This document shows, piece by piece, positions 26,149-36,398 of a stretch of DNA of 64,000 nt. Origin of the DNA: a virus; the IMG/VR virus record IMGVR_UViG_3300036715_000626, positions 124,001-188,000 of that record; one strand, given 5' to 3'. The translations under genes and the position numbers were made by a program. Below the pieces are notes generated by a model that had not been told where the DNA came from, made no database searches, and saw only the letters and a program-made list of their open reading frames with translations. Within the stretch, counting starts at the first letter, position 1. Every line of letters starts with the position of its first letter.

Positions 26149-27744
26149 TTATAAGCTATAGCCAAAAGCTTTAGTTTCTATATGGCATACCCAAGTAGTA
26201 TATCGGTTAAGATTATTCACCTGAAGATTCCCAGATGAAATTTGAATACTTGGGGTTACCCCATTCATTCCAAAGTCAGAAACTAAAGTAGTCATATCAA
26301 TTGTAGCTAAATCACCACGAACTAAAAATTTTAATTCGGAATAATGTGTAACTGTTGAACTTTCCCGTCCTATAAGAACCAATCTTATAAGTTGCGGAAC
26401 CGCTGAAAAGACATTCATAGGAGTTAGTGTGTTCCACGATGTCGAATAGTCAGATGTCGAATAATCCCCCAATCCTATCCATGTAATGAAATCTTTAGCA
26501 GTAGTATTCGCACCTAGAACGAGACCGCCTTTGGCTGTTATTTTTGCATCAGACGTAATACCCACGTTGGTAGAAAGACCATTTGATCTATCAAATACAC
26601 TATACGATGCGCCAGAAGCAAAGGTTATTCCATTTATATAAGTATTGGTAAATAGTTTCTCACAACTTATAGCTGTGAATGAACTGTTACCAGTCATTGT
26701 GTTATTAAATATTCCAGTAAAATTGGCATCAAAAAATACGCCATTTAAGTTTATGAAACCTTGAGTAAGACTAACACTGCTATTTATTAAACTAGTAGGC
26801 GTTGTCGAATTTCCATAATAAAATCCACCATTAATATTTAGACATAATGTAGGTGATGCGTTCAATATAATAGTTCCGGCATGGTCCTCGCTATAAGCAG
26901 AATTAATATTAATAGCCCCTGCTAAACTCCCAAACTGGTAATCAGCTGTAGTGGATCCTTCTATAATTGATTTGCTTATTGTTACGTTTTTAGAATTTAC
27001 GTAAAGATTTACTACATTACTTTCAATTCTAGAATTAGATATATCTGAAGCTTGAATAGCACCATTAGGGTCATAAATACCATAATTATTTCTACGTATA
27101 TCCAATTTACTTAATCTACAACCAAGAGACTCATATCCACCAATAGCACCATCAAAAGCTATAGGTTTGTCTAGACCATATGCGGAAATATTGAAAAGCT
27201 CTACACCAACTGCTTTCCTGATAAATATTCCTCCAGAACCCGCAACTTTTGAATTTGTTGCATCATTACAATAAAATCCATTAATCTTAGGATTAACGAC
27301 TATGTTAGTGACTAAAGCGCCCCCAGTTGTTTGCCCGATAGTAATGATTGGATAAGTTGTGGGCGTAAATGAACCAACACAAATCACTTCTTGGTAGTTT
27401 AAAGTCATGCATAAAGTTGCAGACGGAACATACAAATCGCCGTCGAGAATTACATATTTATTATAATTTATAGCAGATTGATAAGCGGCGGTCGTTGTTC
27501 CGAACCAGTTAGCATAGATATACTTGTCACATTCACGAACAAAATAAGTCGAACTTATACCCGCAAATGTAATTCCGTTGTCAATGCTTCCGCTTCCAAC
27601 ACGGTTAAATATACCGCCTTGTATAACATCTTTAACATATACAGTTGCTATAGTTAACGGGACTGTTAATAAATCTGTAACTAGAGCTACTGTGTATGTG
27701 TGGTTTCCAACTCCCGAAGGAGTTTTGAATTCTTGTATAGGCAT
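26149..27744 (-). CDS. tail spike/fibre 3 with beta-helix (531 aa)
   Basis: A receptor-binding or depolymerase protein. The N-terminus shares the module of the two preceding fibres: VYVKDVIQGGIFNRV, then DNGITFAGIS, then ANWFGT, the pattern (DPLRGGxF, DNGxxFxG, EWFG) known from pectate-lyase-like phage tailspikes. Residues about 90-360 show the repetitive short-strand pattern (VNLYVNSKNVTISKSIIEGS) of a right-handed parallel beta-helix. The C-terminal 100 residues are a different beta domain. AAAGGA precedes ATG 27744. It is the last gene of the fibre operon, and its frame continues past the stop. Confidence 0.75.
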   Translation of the reverse strand: MPIQEFKTPSGVGNHTYTVALVTDLLTVPLTIATVYVKDVIQGGIFNRVGSGSIDNGITFAGISSTYFVRECDKYIYANWFGTTTAAYQSAINYNKYVILDGDLYVPSATLCMTLNYQEVICVGSFTPTTYPIITIGQTTGGALVTNIVVNPKINGFYCNDATNSKVAGSGGIFIRKAVGVELFNISAYGLDKPIAFDGAIGGYESLGCRLSKLDIRRNNYGIYDPNGAIQASDISNSRIESNVVNLYVNSKNVTISKSIIEGSTTADYQFGSLAGAININSAYSEDHAGTIILNASPTLCLNINGGFYYGNSTTPTSLINSSVSLTQGFINLNGVFFDANFTGIFNNTMTGNSSFTAISCEKLFTNTYINGITFASGASYSVFDRSNGLSTNVGITSDAKITAKGGLVLGANTTAKDFITWIGLGDYSTSDYSTSWNTLTPMNVFSAVPQLIRLVLIGRESSTVTHYSELKFLVRGDLATIDMTTLVSDFGMNGVTPSIQISSGNLQVNNLNRYTTWVCHIETKAFGYSL

Positions 27745-27758
27745 AAATGTTCCTTTGG

Positions 27759-30700
27759 TTAAACGCGCAACGCGTTCATAGAGTATTTATAATAAGTATT
27801 AGCTGCGCTAGCACTCGTTACACGAAGTCTCATATATCCACCAGATATATCTACGGTATAGGTACATAACGCAGTACCTATCAGTATTTCATTACTAGGA
27901 ACATATGTAACCGTCGCTCCATTATGAATAGCTTTGATATTTATACTGTAATAATTACCAGAATCATCACTAACTTGTAATTCAACAAACATAGTTCTGT
28001 GCGACGTAATCGCTACTTGAACTAAGGTAGTTTGCGTTACAGTCGCTAGCGTCATATCGTACTTAACGTCGCCTAGAATTTCCCAAGGCATCTGTGATGA
28101 AGCCCCAGAATTTAAAGAATTTCCTGCAGCCCATTTGGGCTTAAAAGTAATGCCTTTATTTACAGTACCTTTAGTGCATTGTATCAATGCTGTGAACGGC
28201 GTAGCGTCCACTTGCATTGTAACATCACGAGTTAATACCCACGGAATTTTAGTAGTACCTACTTGAGTCATCATGTATAGACCATTATATAGATCTTTAG
28301 AAGCCATTGCTAACCCACCAAGATTAATTTGGTTCTTAACTATAATACGTTCTTTATAAGCTGGGTTAAACCCATCGACTAGTAACGCAACAACTGATTG
28401 GTTAAACAAAGTTACTTCATTAGTTACTGTAGCTAATGAATTAGCAGACATCGTATACTGAGTAGCACTCTGAATACTTAAAATAGTAGTTCCTGAAGGG
28501 AACGAAGTGGTAGTAGTATTAACGCTAGCACCAACTTTTAAATCAGCAGTAGAAGCTACGGTAACTATAGGTGATCCTGACGACGTAGTTAACTTCTTAG
28601 GAATAGCTTGATCGAAAGAAGTATCAGCTGTTCCAGATGTTCGTACAAAAGAAATAGTTCCTTGTACAGTAGCAGTCGTGGCAATATTGTTACCGCCGTT
28701 CCATGTTACGGTTGTAGTGGTACAACCAGTTACAACAAACGTACCATTCATACTAGCTGGAGTTAATCCCGACACAGTAATAGAAGAATTTACCTTATAA
28801 GGTATGTAAGTTTGTGCTGCAAAAGTAGCTGTTACAACGCCAGTATTAGCAGCTCCCACAACACTTGTTGTGACTATGTCTGGTAATGGTGTCATTACAA
28901 ATGTAGTAGCGTTAGTAATAGACGCAATAGTACTACCAGCAGGTGCAAATAATGTAGCGAGCAATATAGGTGACCCAACTATGAATCCAGAAGTATCAGG
29001 AACCGTGACATTATAGTTACTAGTATTATGAGTACACGATACATAAAGAGAGCCTGAATACCCTTGTAAAGTACTAGCCGCACCAGCTAATCTAGAACTT
29101 GCTCCTAGATCATCAGTTGTTGCAAATACATCTTTAATAGTTTCATAGTTACCATCGAAGAACCTATAATCTGACCCATCGAACCATACTGGTTTATTAG
29201 GAACAGTCTTAGACATAAATTGATAACCGGCAAAAGGGCTAATTGAACGTCGATCATTGTTAGTAAACGAAAGATCATTAGCACCATAGCCTTCTGAAGT
29301 TCTCCAAAAGTCGTAAGGTATTTCAGTATCAGCATAAGTCCCACCCATTACCGATGATGACATTGAAGAATCACAGGCTGCGATTAAGTATGTTGGATTT
29401 CCTTTTGGTACACCCGCAGTTCCTGAATAACCAAAACTTCTACCAGTTACCTCAAAAAATCTTCTACCCTGAGCACCAGTCCTAACCGTTAGTAAACCAC
29501 CCGAATAGGAATCCCCATATATTGAAGATAAACGCATAGCTGTTCTAATTGTGCCATCGATGACGTATTCCCCTTCTAAAAGGTTATAAAAATCTCGATA
29601 CGTCATTATGCCATTTGTACCTGATGGTTTAATGTAATAATGTAAACCATCAAAAGCAACAATGCCTGTGGAATCAAGGGTTAGGATTAAATTTCTATTA
29701 TGTAAATCTTGTACACTAGATTTTTCTGCAGAAGTGTAATCTAAGTTAACTTTCTCAATCTCATAACTAGCCTGAGGATTGCCAATATCAATAGAAGGAA
29801 TTCCTAAACTATTACTTTGAAGACAATAGGCGTAGTTTTTATTTGAAACTGGCCCATTCCAATCCCAAGGTAAGCAGGACTCTAAATCTAAGGCTGAAGT
29901 ACCTACAACTTTAGCAAAGTACATAGTATACGTAGAAGATTGGTGAGAACAGTTCTGGACAATACCATTACACCCTTGTGGAATATTAGTCACAGCCCCA
30001 CCCGGATTTGTACATTCAGAAACGAATCCGAATAACACATCTTCCATCTGCCAATCATTCATAATAGAGGTTGTAATCCAAGGAGCAATCGTCAACCCAA
30101 TATAAATCCATTTTAAGCCATCGAAGTAGATATAGTAATTTTGTGTCCAAAAAGTATTTCCATCGATAGAGGAGTGACCAGCTGTTGTGATAAGATAGTA
30201 GTCTCCCATTGTACCAACACCAGACGTAATTGCAGGTGTATTGGTTTGAGCGTTCCAAGTTCCCTTATTAGTTCCATTTGCGATGCGAGAATCAATATCA
30301 GCATACAGCTGTTCAACTTTAAGATGACCACCTATGTACCATTCACCGTTTACACGGATATTATCAAAGCTGAATCCCCACGGGTCGAAACCTTTACCTG
30401 TAGAGTGTACTCTGACTGCAGAACCACCTGAAACACAGTTGTTAGTAAAGTTACTAAATATAGAAGTTGAAATACCAATATCCTCTGCATGTTGGTCACG
30501 ACCTCCAAACCAATGACTCCAAGGTAACCATAACGGTCTCCCATCATAATCCCCCCCAGCCAATGTGCTACCATCACCACGAGTGAATTCATTCCACTCA
30601 CTATTTATATACAATCCTGAACCGAAGAAGCGATCAACGTTTGAAATAGTTCTACCCATAATTGTAGCAGTGTATGCTGTCATAATGTTGGTTTGAACGG

Positions 30701-31523
30701 TCATTGTTGTTGCTGTTACAGATAATACTGTGTAAGTCCCATCTAAGACGTGTCTAGGGATGTTTGCAACTGCTACGACAGAACCTAGTAACTCTATTTT
30801 AGACCCTATTGGGAAATTTGTGGGGACGGTTGCATCGGAATCATAAGTGATAGTTGCAACACCTGAAGAAGAATTAGATACGGCAGTGTTAACTTTGTAT
30901 TTGCCATTACCGGCCGCTACATGTAAGTCAAACCCAGCTGCTCTCGTTTTAGCTCCTAACCAAATACAGTTATTAGTTTGATTTGCGACAATGCTACAAT
31001 CTTGTTTAAATACAAGACGTGAGTTCTTAGGCCCGAGTATACCAACACCTTCAATAAGTTTTAACTCAGTGTTGTTTAGTAAGTACATTCGGTTAGTTCG
31101 CAATAACCAAGTTACATGCGGTATTGCCATACACGCAAGGAATACTGCTGTATCATCAGTACCTGTTCTTAGATCCCAGTTATAGTCACCTTGAGCTCCA
31201 AACCATTCAAACTCATAGTGAGCTACTTCAGTTCTTACCCAATAACCACTAGTACCAGCAAACACAATACCATTGTCAACAGTATATCCTGTTGCATACC
31301 AGTTGAATACACCCCCACGAAGAGGGTCTGATACTCTTACCGTTCTAACTGCTGCTGGTACGTTAGTAAAGTTACTAACAGTGGCAATAGTAAAATAAGT
31401 ATTAGCATCAGCAGAACCGGCTATCCCGGTTATACCTGCACCGTTTCCTACTAAATAACCAGCGGTGATAGTACCAGATACTAACATATCGCCGATATAT
31501 CGTATAGCTTTCTTAAGTCCCAT
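27759..31523 (-). CDS. tail spike/fibre 2 (1254 aa)
   Basis: A large tail fibre or spike. The N-terminus carries the shared module, VRVSDPLRGGVFNWYATG, with DNGIVFAG and FEWFGA. A long central region has features of an enzymatic beta-helix or capsule-binding trunk. Beta-sandwich-like repeats follow around residues 850-1020, with VVGAANTGVVTATFAAQTYI and similar text such as TTTVTWNGGN. The C-terminus (DISGGYMRLRVTSASAANTY) resembles that of fibre 1 (DISSGNVRILLTPATANSTV). It probably binds host surface polysaccharide. It is in an operon with fibres 1 and 3, with 14-nt gaps. Confidence 0.75.
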   Translation of the reverse strand: MGLKKAIRYIGDMLVSGTITAGYLVGNGAGITGIAGSADANTYFTIATVSNFTNVPAAVRTVRVSDPLRGGVFNWYATGYTVDNGIVFAGTSGYWVRTEVAHYEFEWFGAQGDYNWDLRTGTDDTAVFLACMAIPHVTWLLRTNRMYLLNNTELKLIEGVGILGPKNSRLVFKQDCSIVANQTNNCIWLGAKTRAAGFDLHVAAGNGKYKVNTAVSNSSSGVATITYDSDATVPTNFPIGSKIELLGSVVAVANIPRHVLDGTYTVLSVTATTMTVQTNIMTAYTATIMGRTISNVDRFFGSGLYINSEWNEFTRGDGSTLAGGDYDGRPLWLPWSHWFGGRDQHAEDIGISTSIFSNFTNNCVSGGSAVRVHSTGKGFDPWGFSFDNIRVNGEWYIGGHLKVEQLYADIDSRIANGTNKGTWNAQTNTPAITSGVGTMGDYYLITTAGHSSIDGNTFWTQNYYIYFDGLKWIYIGLTIAPWITTSIMNDWQMEDVLFGFVSECTNPGGAVTNIPQGCNGIVQNCSHQSSTYTMYFAKVVGTSALDLESCLPWDWNGPVSNKNYAYCLQSNSLGIPSIDIGNPQASYEIEKVNLDYTSAEKSSVQDLHNRNLILTLDSTGIVAFDGLHYYIKPSGTNGIMTYRDFYNLLEGEYVIDGTIRTAMRLSSIYGDSYSGGLLTVRTGAQGRRFFEVTGRSFGYSGTAGVPKGNPTYLIAACDSSMSSSVMGGTYADTEIPYDFWRTSEGYGANDLSFTNNDRRSISPFAGYQFMSKTVPNKPVWFDGSDYRFFDGNYETIKDVFATTDDLGASSRLAGAASTLQGYSGSLYVSCTHNTSNYNVTVPDTSGFIVGSPILLATLFAPAGSTIASITNATTFVMTPLPDIVTTSVVGAANTGVVTATFAAQTYIPYKVNSSITVSGLTPASMNGTFVVTGCTTTTVTWNGGNNIATTATVQGTISFVRTSGTADTSFDQAIPKKLTTSSGSPIVTVASTADLKVGASVNTTTTSFPSGTTILSIQSATQYTMSANSLATVTNEVTLFNQSVVALLVDGFNPAYKERIIVKNQINLGGLAMASKDLYNGLYMMTQVGTTKIPWVLTRDVTMQVDATPFTALIQCTKGTVNKGITFKPKWAAGNSLNSGASSQMPWEILGDVKYDMTLATVTQTTLVQVAITSHRTMFVELQVSDDSGNYYSINIKAIHNGATVTYVPSNEILIGTALCTYTVDISGGYMRLRVTSASAANTYYKYSMNALRV

Positions 31524-31536
31524 AATAATTCCTTTC

Positions 31537-34500
31537 TTATACTTCTATAAGTGTTGCAGTGTATTTAAACACTGTGCTGTTAGCTGTTGCTGGTGTAAGA
31601 AGTATTCTTACATTACCACTACTTATATCAGTAGATACGGTAAATTGATCTGTGCCAATTACCAATGAAGCTAATTCAATATGATTAGGAGTCGTGCCAT
31701 CATGATTAACCAATATTTCGGTATCATGATAGTTAGTACCCTGTGTTGCTTGAATTGTCATACGAACAGACCGATAGGTTGCAATAGGAAAAGTAGCCAA
31801 CACCTGGTTAGCTGTAACCGAAGTAGTTGTTAATGATCCTTTACAAGTACCGATATCCCAAGTTGCACCATTCCATGTTATACTGCAACCTAGTGTGGTA
31901 TCGTAATAACGTTGGTTAATTTTAAGATTAGTAGCTGGTCGTTGAGCGGTAGTTCCAGAGGTTAACGCATCTGCTGGAGTTCCCAATTCATCACTATTAA
32001 TCCATATACTACCATTCCAGATAATATTTCTTCCAAGTGTTGTGTCGAAATAAGGTTGACCAACTACCATAAAGGTGTGTGCTGGGCGTTGCGCTGTGGT
32101 TCCTGAAAATAACTGTTCTACTAATGATTCGTTAATAACTAAATAACCATTTTCATCGACGTATCCAGCACCCACTCTTCTATATACTTCTCTAGGTGTC
32201 GATAAATCAGATATCCATATATCATCACCATTCTGGTATACATCTTTTCCATAAGTTAGGTTTGCTTTAGTAGATAATCTACTAGCTAATGCATATCTAC
32301 CAGAACTATCTTTCCAGAATGTTCTAGATATCTCTTTATCGGCAAATACTGATGATTCAATATTAGCTAATGAATAACCTAAACAAGCAAATAATACACC
32401 AGTTCTCGCACCACCAGCATATCGGTCAAGTACTAATCTAGTAGGTGTTCCGGATGTAACAGTTACTGACGTACTAGATACATATGTATATGTATTAGCA
32501 TCAACTACTGTGATATATTTATCCATTTCTTCAACTACGTTGTCTAGATTAGTATCAAAACTTAATATTTTACCAGTGCTGTAACCATGAGCAGTATGTG
32601 TAACTGTGGCTGTTGTTCCTGATTGTGCATAAGTAGCACTATTAATAACAGTAGGAATAGATTGTGTTACAGGGGTATATCGTAAAAATTTAATACCATC
32701 ATAACCTTCCCAGACATCTAAATAACCAGGTTCTGCTGGTGTATTAGGATTCCGCATTTGTAAACTGGTAGTAACATTACTATCATTAGCGATATAATAA
32801 CGTCCGTTAACCAAACGAGCAATATCTCTATAGGTCCATTTACCAACACTGTTAGCAAGTTTAGAAGAACCTTTTGTAGGTAATGTATTTTGAATTAGTG
32901 TAGTCTCTTGTCCAAATACAGATGGGTTAACAGCACCTAAAGTAATCTGTTTACGTATTTCAGAATTTGCTTTAATCAACATTCTAACAGTACCATTAGT
33001 GGTAGATGATGATGCTGCTACATATGTAAAGTTATTAGCATCAACAACACTAGCTATAGTATATTGACCATCGTAACCTGAACCAGTATTATATTTAAGC
33101 CATACATAATCGCCTACAGATTTACCATGATTAGGTATATTTACATTAACTGTTGTAGTACCAGTCATAGTATAAGTACCAGAAACATACTCACCACGAA
33201 TATCAATGTTACCATCAATAGAGTCTAGGTCTGTAAATTGAGCACCACTAAAGTTAGTAGTTTGGTTAATAGCATAACCTTCATTCCCGATAGAATAAGG
33301 TTTATAGGTAGTTCCGGTAGCAGGATTACAGTTAGCTGTGTTCGCCCAGTCCCAAGGAGTACAGTTAATAAGTCTTGGATTGTGAGAACTCATGCCATAG
33401 AAGAATACTTCTGATCTCCAGCGAGTCATAGTTGTATTGACACCTGAAGCCGTAACTAACGCAGGTTGATCAAAAGTTACTGTGGTACCATTTATATTAG
33501 TAATTTTACTACCAAATATAAATTGTGTCGTAGTAGTAGCTACCATATGACCGATAGCTAACCCACTAACCGATGCAAATGTAGCATCGTATGAACCAGC
33601 AGTAGTTGTAACAGAATATGTAGTACCAATAGTATCATTAACTGCTTGCGCCCATATATTAGTATACGTTGTTTTAGCGATCTCACCACCGAGTTGTGAC
33701 GTGATAGTTTTACCACCTGTATTTCTGTGGATTTCTCTAATAATATTTTTAGAAGATGCTACTGTGAAATCTTCAAAGTTACCAGAGTTAATCCAAGAAT
33801 AATGCGATGTAGTGTCACTATCTGGATACATCTGATCAGCGATAGTAGAAATAGTCCAGTCCCATTTACCAGAAACATGGATTTCTCTAAATAAGTGTCC
33901 CCACGGGGAAGTACCTTTACCAGTAGCGATACAAGTAATAGCCGAGGCACCATTAGAGACTCCGTTATTATTCCACGATGAACCAAGAGATATTCCATTA
34001 TCTGCTAAGATAATAGATACTTTACTTACTTTAGGTCTACGTGTCATGTCACCATAAGCATAGCCATTCGAATCAATTCCACCAGAAGATAATACATAGG
34101 ATTCATATTGAGCATAGGTATTATATTCACTATTGTACATAATACCAGAACCTGCAAAGGTAGTATTGTGTATTCCTAAACGGATACCATCTATGATACA
34201 AGGACCTGCTACCCATAAACCAGATTTAGTAGAACCAGCTGTTGAGTAAGTAATATCCATTACAGCACTACCGTCACTTTGTAGTTTACAGGTAGACGGA
34301 ACTTTAAATTCGATATCTGTAAATTTATAAGTTGTATTATGTGTTAAAATCAAAGATTTCAAAGTACCGCGCCAACGCATATATGCATTGTTATAATCAG
34401 TAGTTTCCGTAGAGTGTCTAAACCACTCTAACTTACAGTATGTATCACCATAATCACGTTTAAGATATGTGTTAGATAAACCGGCAAATATAGTACCATC

Positions 34501-35400
34501 GTCAGTATAGAATTTAACATAACCACATTCAGTAGATGATACATCAGAAGTAACTATCAAATCATAGGTACCTGCTACAACACTACCAGAAGAAGTATAC
34601 GTTACAGAGTTAACATCACACGCGGTAACGGTAACAGTACCGTTGTATCCAGTTTTAGCAGTAACTGTGATAGATTGCCCGACGGTAAATGGTGCTTCTG
34701 CTTGGGTAATACCAAATGTTGCCACAACAGGTTTTGCGCTTCCAGAAGTAGCTACATAAACACGACTAAAACGAATATAACGACACACTTCAGCAGTTGA
34801 AGTACGTTTAAACGTACCACCACGTAATGGGTCTGAAACAATTATGTTATTATATGTTACAGGTACAGTTGCGAGATCATCTACGGTAGCAACGATATAT
34901 GGAGCTGGTAATGTGATATCTGCAGTATCGTCAAATAGAGTACCGTGAATATGAAAAGCGGCAAAAGCACTCCCGCTACCGCCACTGATAACTATATTAC
35001 CAGGACCAATAATAGAGTTATTATTAATAGTTTTTAAGTTACTAAATAATGTATCTATTTGACTTGTCGAATAAGCACCAATTTGCGCTGGCGTATGTGT
35101 ATGATCGCTAGCAGCTTTATTAGCTAAAGCAGTAGCTAATCCTGCGATATTGCTAATAGATAATGTATCTAAAGTAGTTTTATTTAAAACGATATAATCT
35201 ACTATCTCTTGAAGTGTGTCAAGATTAACATTATTACTACCTACGAGTGTGATTAAGTTATCAATGTACCCTTTAAGTAACTTACCTTGATTAGCGCTAA
35301 GTGCTTTACTAGTAGCAGTAGATGTTAAGTTATCTATAATATCACTTATGGTCATTCCACCAGAAAGCGTTCCTGGTACTCTTAGTGAACCGAATGGCAT
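31537..35400 (-). CDS. tail fibre 1 (1287 aa)
   Basis: The first and longest fibre. The N-terminus has the usual phage fibre text STATSKALSANQGKLLKGYI and KAASDHTHTPAQIGAYST, followed near residue 175 by the shared module VSDPLRGGTFKRTS, FAGLSNTYLKRD and KLEWFRH. A beta-rich trunk contains two copies of a GTTAQRPA...YFDTTLG...WNG...W motif near residues 1100-1190, a common distal fibre unit. The C-terminal domain (DISSGNVRILLTPATA) is shared with fibre 2. The full N-terminus suggests that this protein attaches to the baseplate and the others attach through it or beside it. AGGAGG precedes ATG 35400. Confidence 0.8.
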   Translation of the reverse strand: MPFGSLRVPGTLSGGMTISDIIDNLTSTATSKALSANQGKLLKGYIDNLITLVGSNNVNLDTLQEIVDYIVLNKTTLDTLSISNIAGLATALANKAASDHTHTPAQIGAYSTSQIDTLFSNLKTINNNSIIGPGNIVISGGSGSAFAAFHIHGTLFDDTADITLPAPYIVATVDDLATVPVTYNNIIVSDPLRGGTFKRTSTAEVCRYIRFSRVYVATSGSAKPVVATFGITQAEAPFTVGQSITVTAKTGYNGTVTVTACDVNSVTYTSSGSVVAGTYDLIVTSDVSSTECGYVKFYTDDGTIFAGLSNTYLKRDYGDTYCKLEWFRHSTETTDYNNAYMRWRGTLKSLILTHNTTYKFTDIEFKVPSTCKLQSDGSAVMDITYSTAGSTKSGLWVAGPCIIDGIRLGIHNTTFAGSGIMYNSEYNTYAQYESYVLSSGGIDSNGYAYGDMTRRPKVSKVSIILADNGISLGSSWNNNGVSNGASAITCIATGKGTSPWGHLFREIHVSGKWDWTISTIADQMYPDSDTTSHYSWINSGNFEDFTVASSKNIIREIHRNTGGKTITSQLGGEIAKTTYTNIWAQAVNDTIGTTYSVTTTAGSYDATFASVSGLAIGHMVATTTTQFIFGSKITNINGTTVTFDQPALVTASGVNTTMTRWRSEVFFYGMSSHNPRLINCTPWDWANTANCNPATGTTYKPYSIGNEGYAINQTTNFSGAQFTDLDSIDGNIDIRGEYVSGTYTMTGTTTVNVNIPNHGKSVGDYVWLKYNTGSGYDGQYTIASVVDANNFTYVAASSSTTNGTVRMLIKANSEIRKQITLGAVNPSVFGQETTLIQNTLPTKGSSKLANSVGKWTYRDIARLVNGRYYIANDSNVTTSLQMRNPNTPAEPGYLDVWEGYDGIKFLRYTPVTQSIPTVINSATYAQSGTTATVTHTAHGYSTGKILSFDTNLDNVVEEMDKYITVVDANTYTYVSSTSVTVTSGTPTRLVLDRYAGGARTGVLFACLGYSLANIESSVFADKEISRTFWKDSSGRYALASRLSTKANLTYGKDVYQNGDDIWISDLSTPREVYRRVGAGYVDENGYLVINESLVEQLFSGTTAQRPAHTFMVVGQPYFDTTLGRNIIWNGSIWINSDELGTPADALTSGTTAQRPATNLKINQRYYDTTLGCSITWNGATWDIGTCKGSLTTTSVTANQVLATFPIATYRSVRMTIQATQGTNYHDTEILVNHDGTTPNHIELASLVIGTDQFTVSTDISSGNVRILLTPATANSTVFKYTATLIEV

Positions 35401-35401
35401 A

Positions 35402-35668
35402 TCATACCTCCTCGCACCAGATCACATCAATAACATAATCACTATCAGACCAAACCCATGTTGGTAGGTGTCCTCCGTACTCAATATAGGTACTGTTACT
35501 TAGCGGAAACCCAAAAGTAGGTTGCGTCGTGCTATGTGCATACCGTGCACCTTGAAAAAATTCTACTCCTTTAACAGACTGACCTTCCACACCAAACTTA
35601 ACTTCTACTGATCCATCTGATATTTGGAATGGTACATTCCCGACATCTAATTCACGTTTCATACCCAT
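35402..35668 (-). CDS. small tail-fibre-associated protein (88 aa)
   Basis: A short protein directly before the fibre genes: its stop is one base from the start of fibre 1. It is beta-rich with many aromatic residues and ends VWSDSDYVIDVIWCEEV. In many phages a protein of this size at this place is an adaptor or a virion component near the fibre, but I do not recognise the family. AAAGGA precedes the first ATG (35668). It is the first gene of the fibre operon and follows a 148-nt leader. Confidence 0.6.
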   Translation of the reverse strand: MGMKRELDVGNVPFQISDGSVEVKFGVEGQSVKGVEFFQGARYAHSTTQPTFGFPLSNSTYIEYGGHLPTWVWSDSDYVIDVIWCEEV

Positions 35669-35688
35669 AATATATCCTTTGCATAAGT

Positions 35689-35710
35689 TAACATTTATCG
35701 CTAAATGTTA
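35689..35710 (-). promoter_or_regulatory. small hairpin in the leader of the fibre operon
   Basis: The inverted repeat TAACATTTA/TAAATGTTA with a 4-nt loop lies 20-40 nt before the first fibre-operon start. The leader (35669-35777) has no YATATTAT box. The hairpin may influence RNA stability or translation of the fibre operon, but it is weak (9 bp, AT-rich). Confidence 0.35.
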
Positions 35711-35777
35711 CTATAAATTTAAACGATTAACTTCATGTAAATATCGAAAATCCCTGATAGGAAGAAAAAAATAACTT

Positions 35778-35806
35778 AGACTACAGAGCTTATAGCTCTG
35801 TAGTCT
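35778..35806 (-). terminator. hairpin terminator after the dCMP deaminase gene
   Basis: A 13-bp perfect stem (AGACTACAGAGCT with its complement) and a TAT loop, 10 nt after the deaminase stop. A T-tract follows on the minus strand. Confidence 0.9.
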
Positions 35807-35816
35807 TAAGGTATAA

Positions 35817-36389
35817 TTAACAATCGATTTGTTCAACAACAACACCTAACCTACGAAGTTTATCAATACCTTTAGTATTAGTATAATCATGCTTGTAAAC
35901 CACTCTACTTATTTTAGATTGAATAAGTGCGTTAGCGCATTTTATACAAGGTGCTAACGTTACATAGATAGTTCCTCCTCTAGCAGCTATACCGTTAGCA
36001 GCACAATCTGATAGTAAATTAATTTCAGCATGTATAATGGCATCATCATCACCATGTTTTTCTATAACGATAACTGGAATAGGCACATCATCCGGATATA
36101 CAGTTTTGGTGCCACATATGTATTTATTATGCTCGTTTGCGTCATCAAAGGCTTCAAATTCCATACCGCAATGACTGCATACATAGTAATCTTTTTCACA
36201 ACAGTTATTATCACCAGCAACAGTTCCATTTCGTGAGCTGGCTCTCTCACGCTCATCTACCACTAATACACAACCAACTTTAGCGTTAACACAAGTTGAT
36301 TCTTCAGCCCATTTCACAGCTGATCTCATAAAGATATAATCATCTTTAGTAAAGTCAACATCATTCATTCTTTCCTCAAACACACCCAT
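35817..36389 (-). CDS. dCMP deaminase with extra zinc-finger-like insertion (190 aa)
   Basis: Converts dCMP to dUMP, feeding thymidylate synthesis. The catalytic zinc site is clear: HAEINLL (H120, E122) and TLAPCIKCANAL (C148, C151). Between the first strand (AKVGCVLVVD) and the HAE motif lies an insertion of about 50 residues with VCSHCGMEF and NEHNKYIC (C71, C74, H87, C92), which looks like a second, C2HC-type zinc site. T4-type enzymes also bind an additional zinc near here. It is leftward in a group with the 121-aa gene. Confidence 0.85.
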   Translation of the reverse strand: MGVFEERMNDVDFTKDDYIFMRSAVKWAEESTCVNAKVGCVLVVDERERASSRNGTVAGDNNCCEKDYYVCSHCGMEFEAFDDANEHNKYICGTKTVYPDDVPIPVIVIEKHGDDDAIIHAEINLLSDCAANGIAARGGTIYVTLAPCIKCANALIQSKISRVVYKHDYTNTKGIDKLRRLGVVVEQIDC

Positions 36390-36398
36390 AGTATTTCC

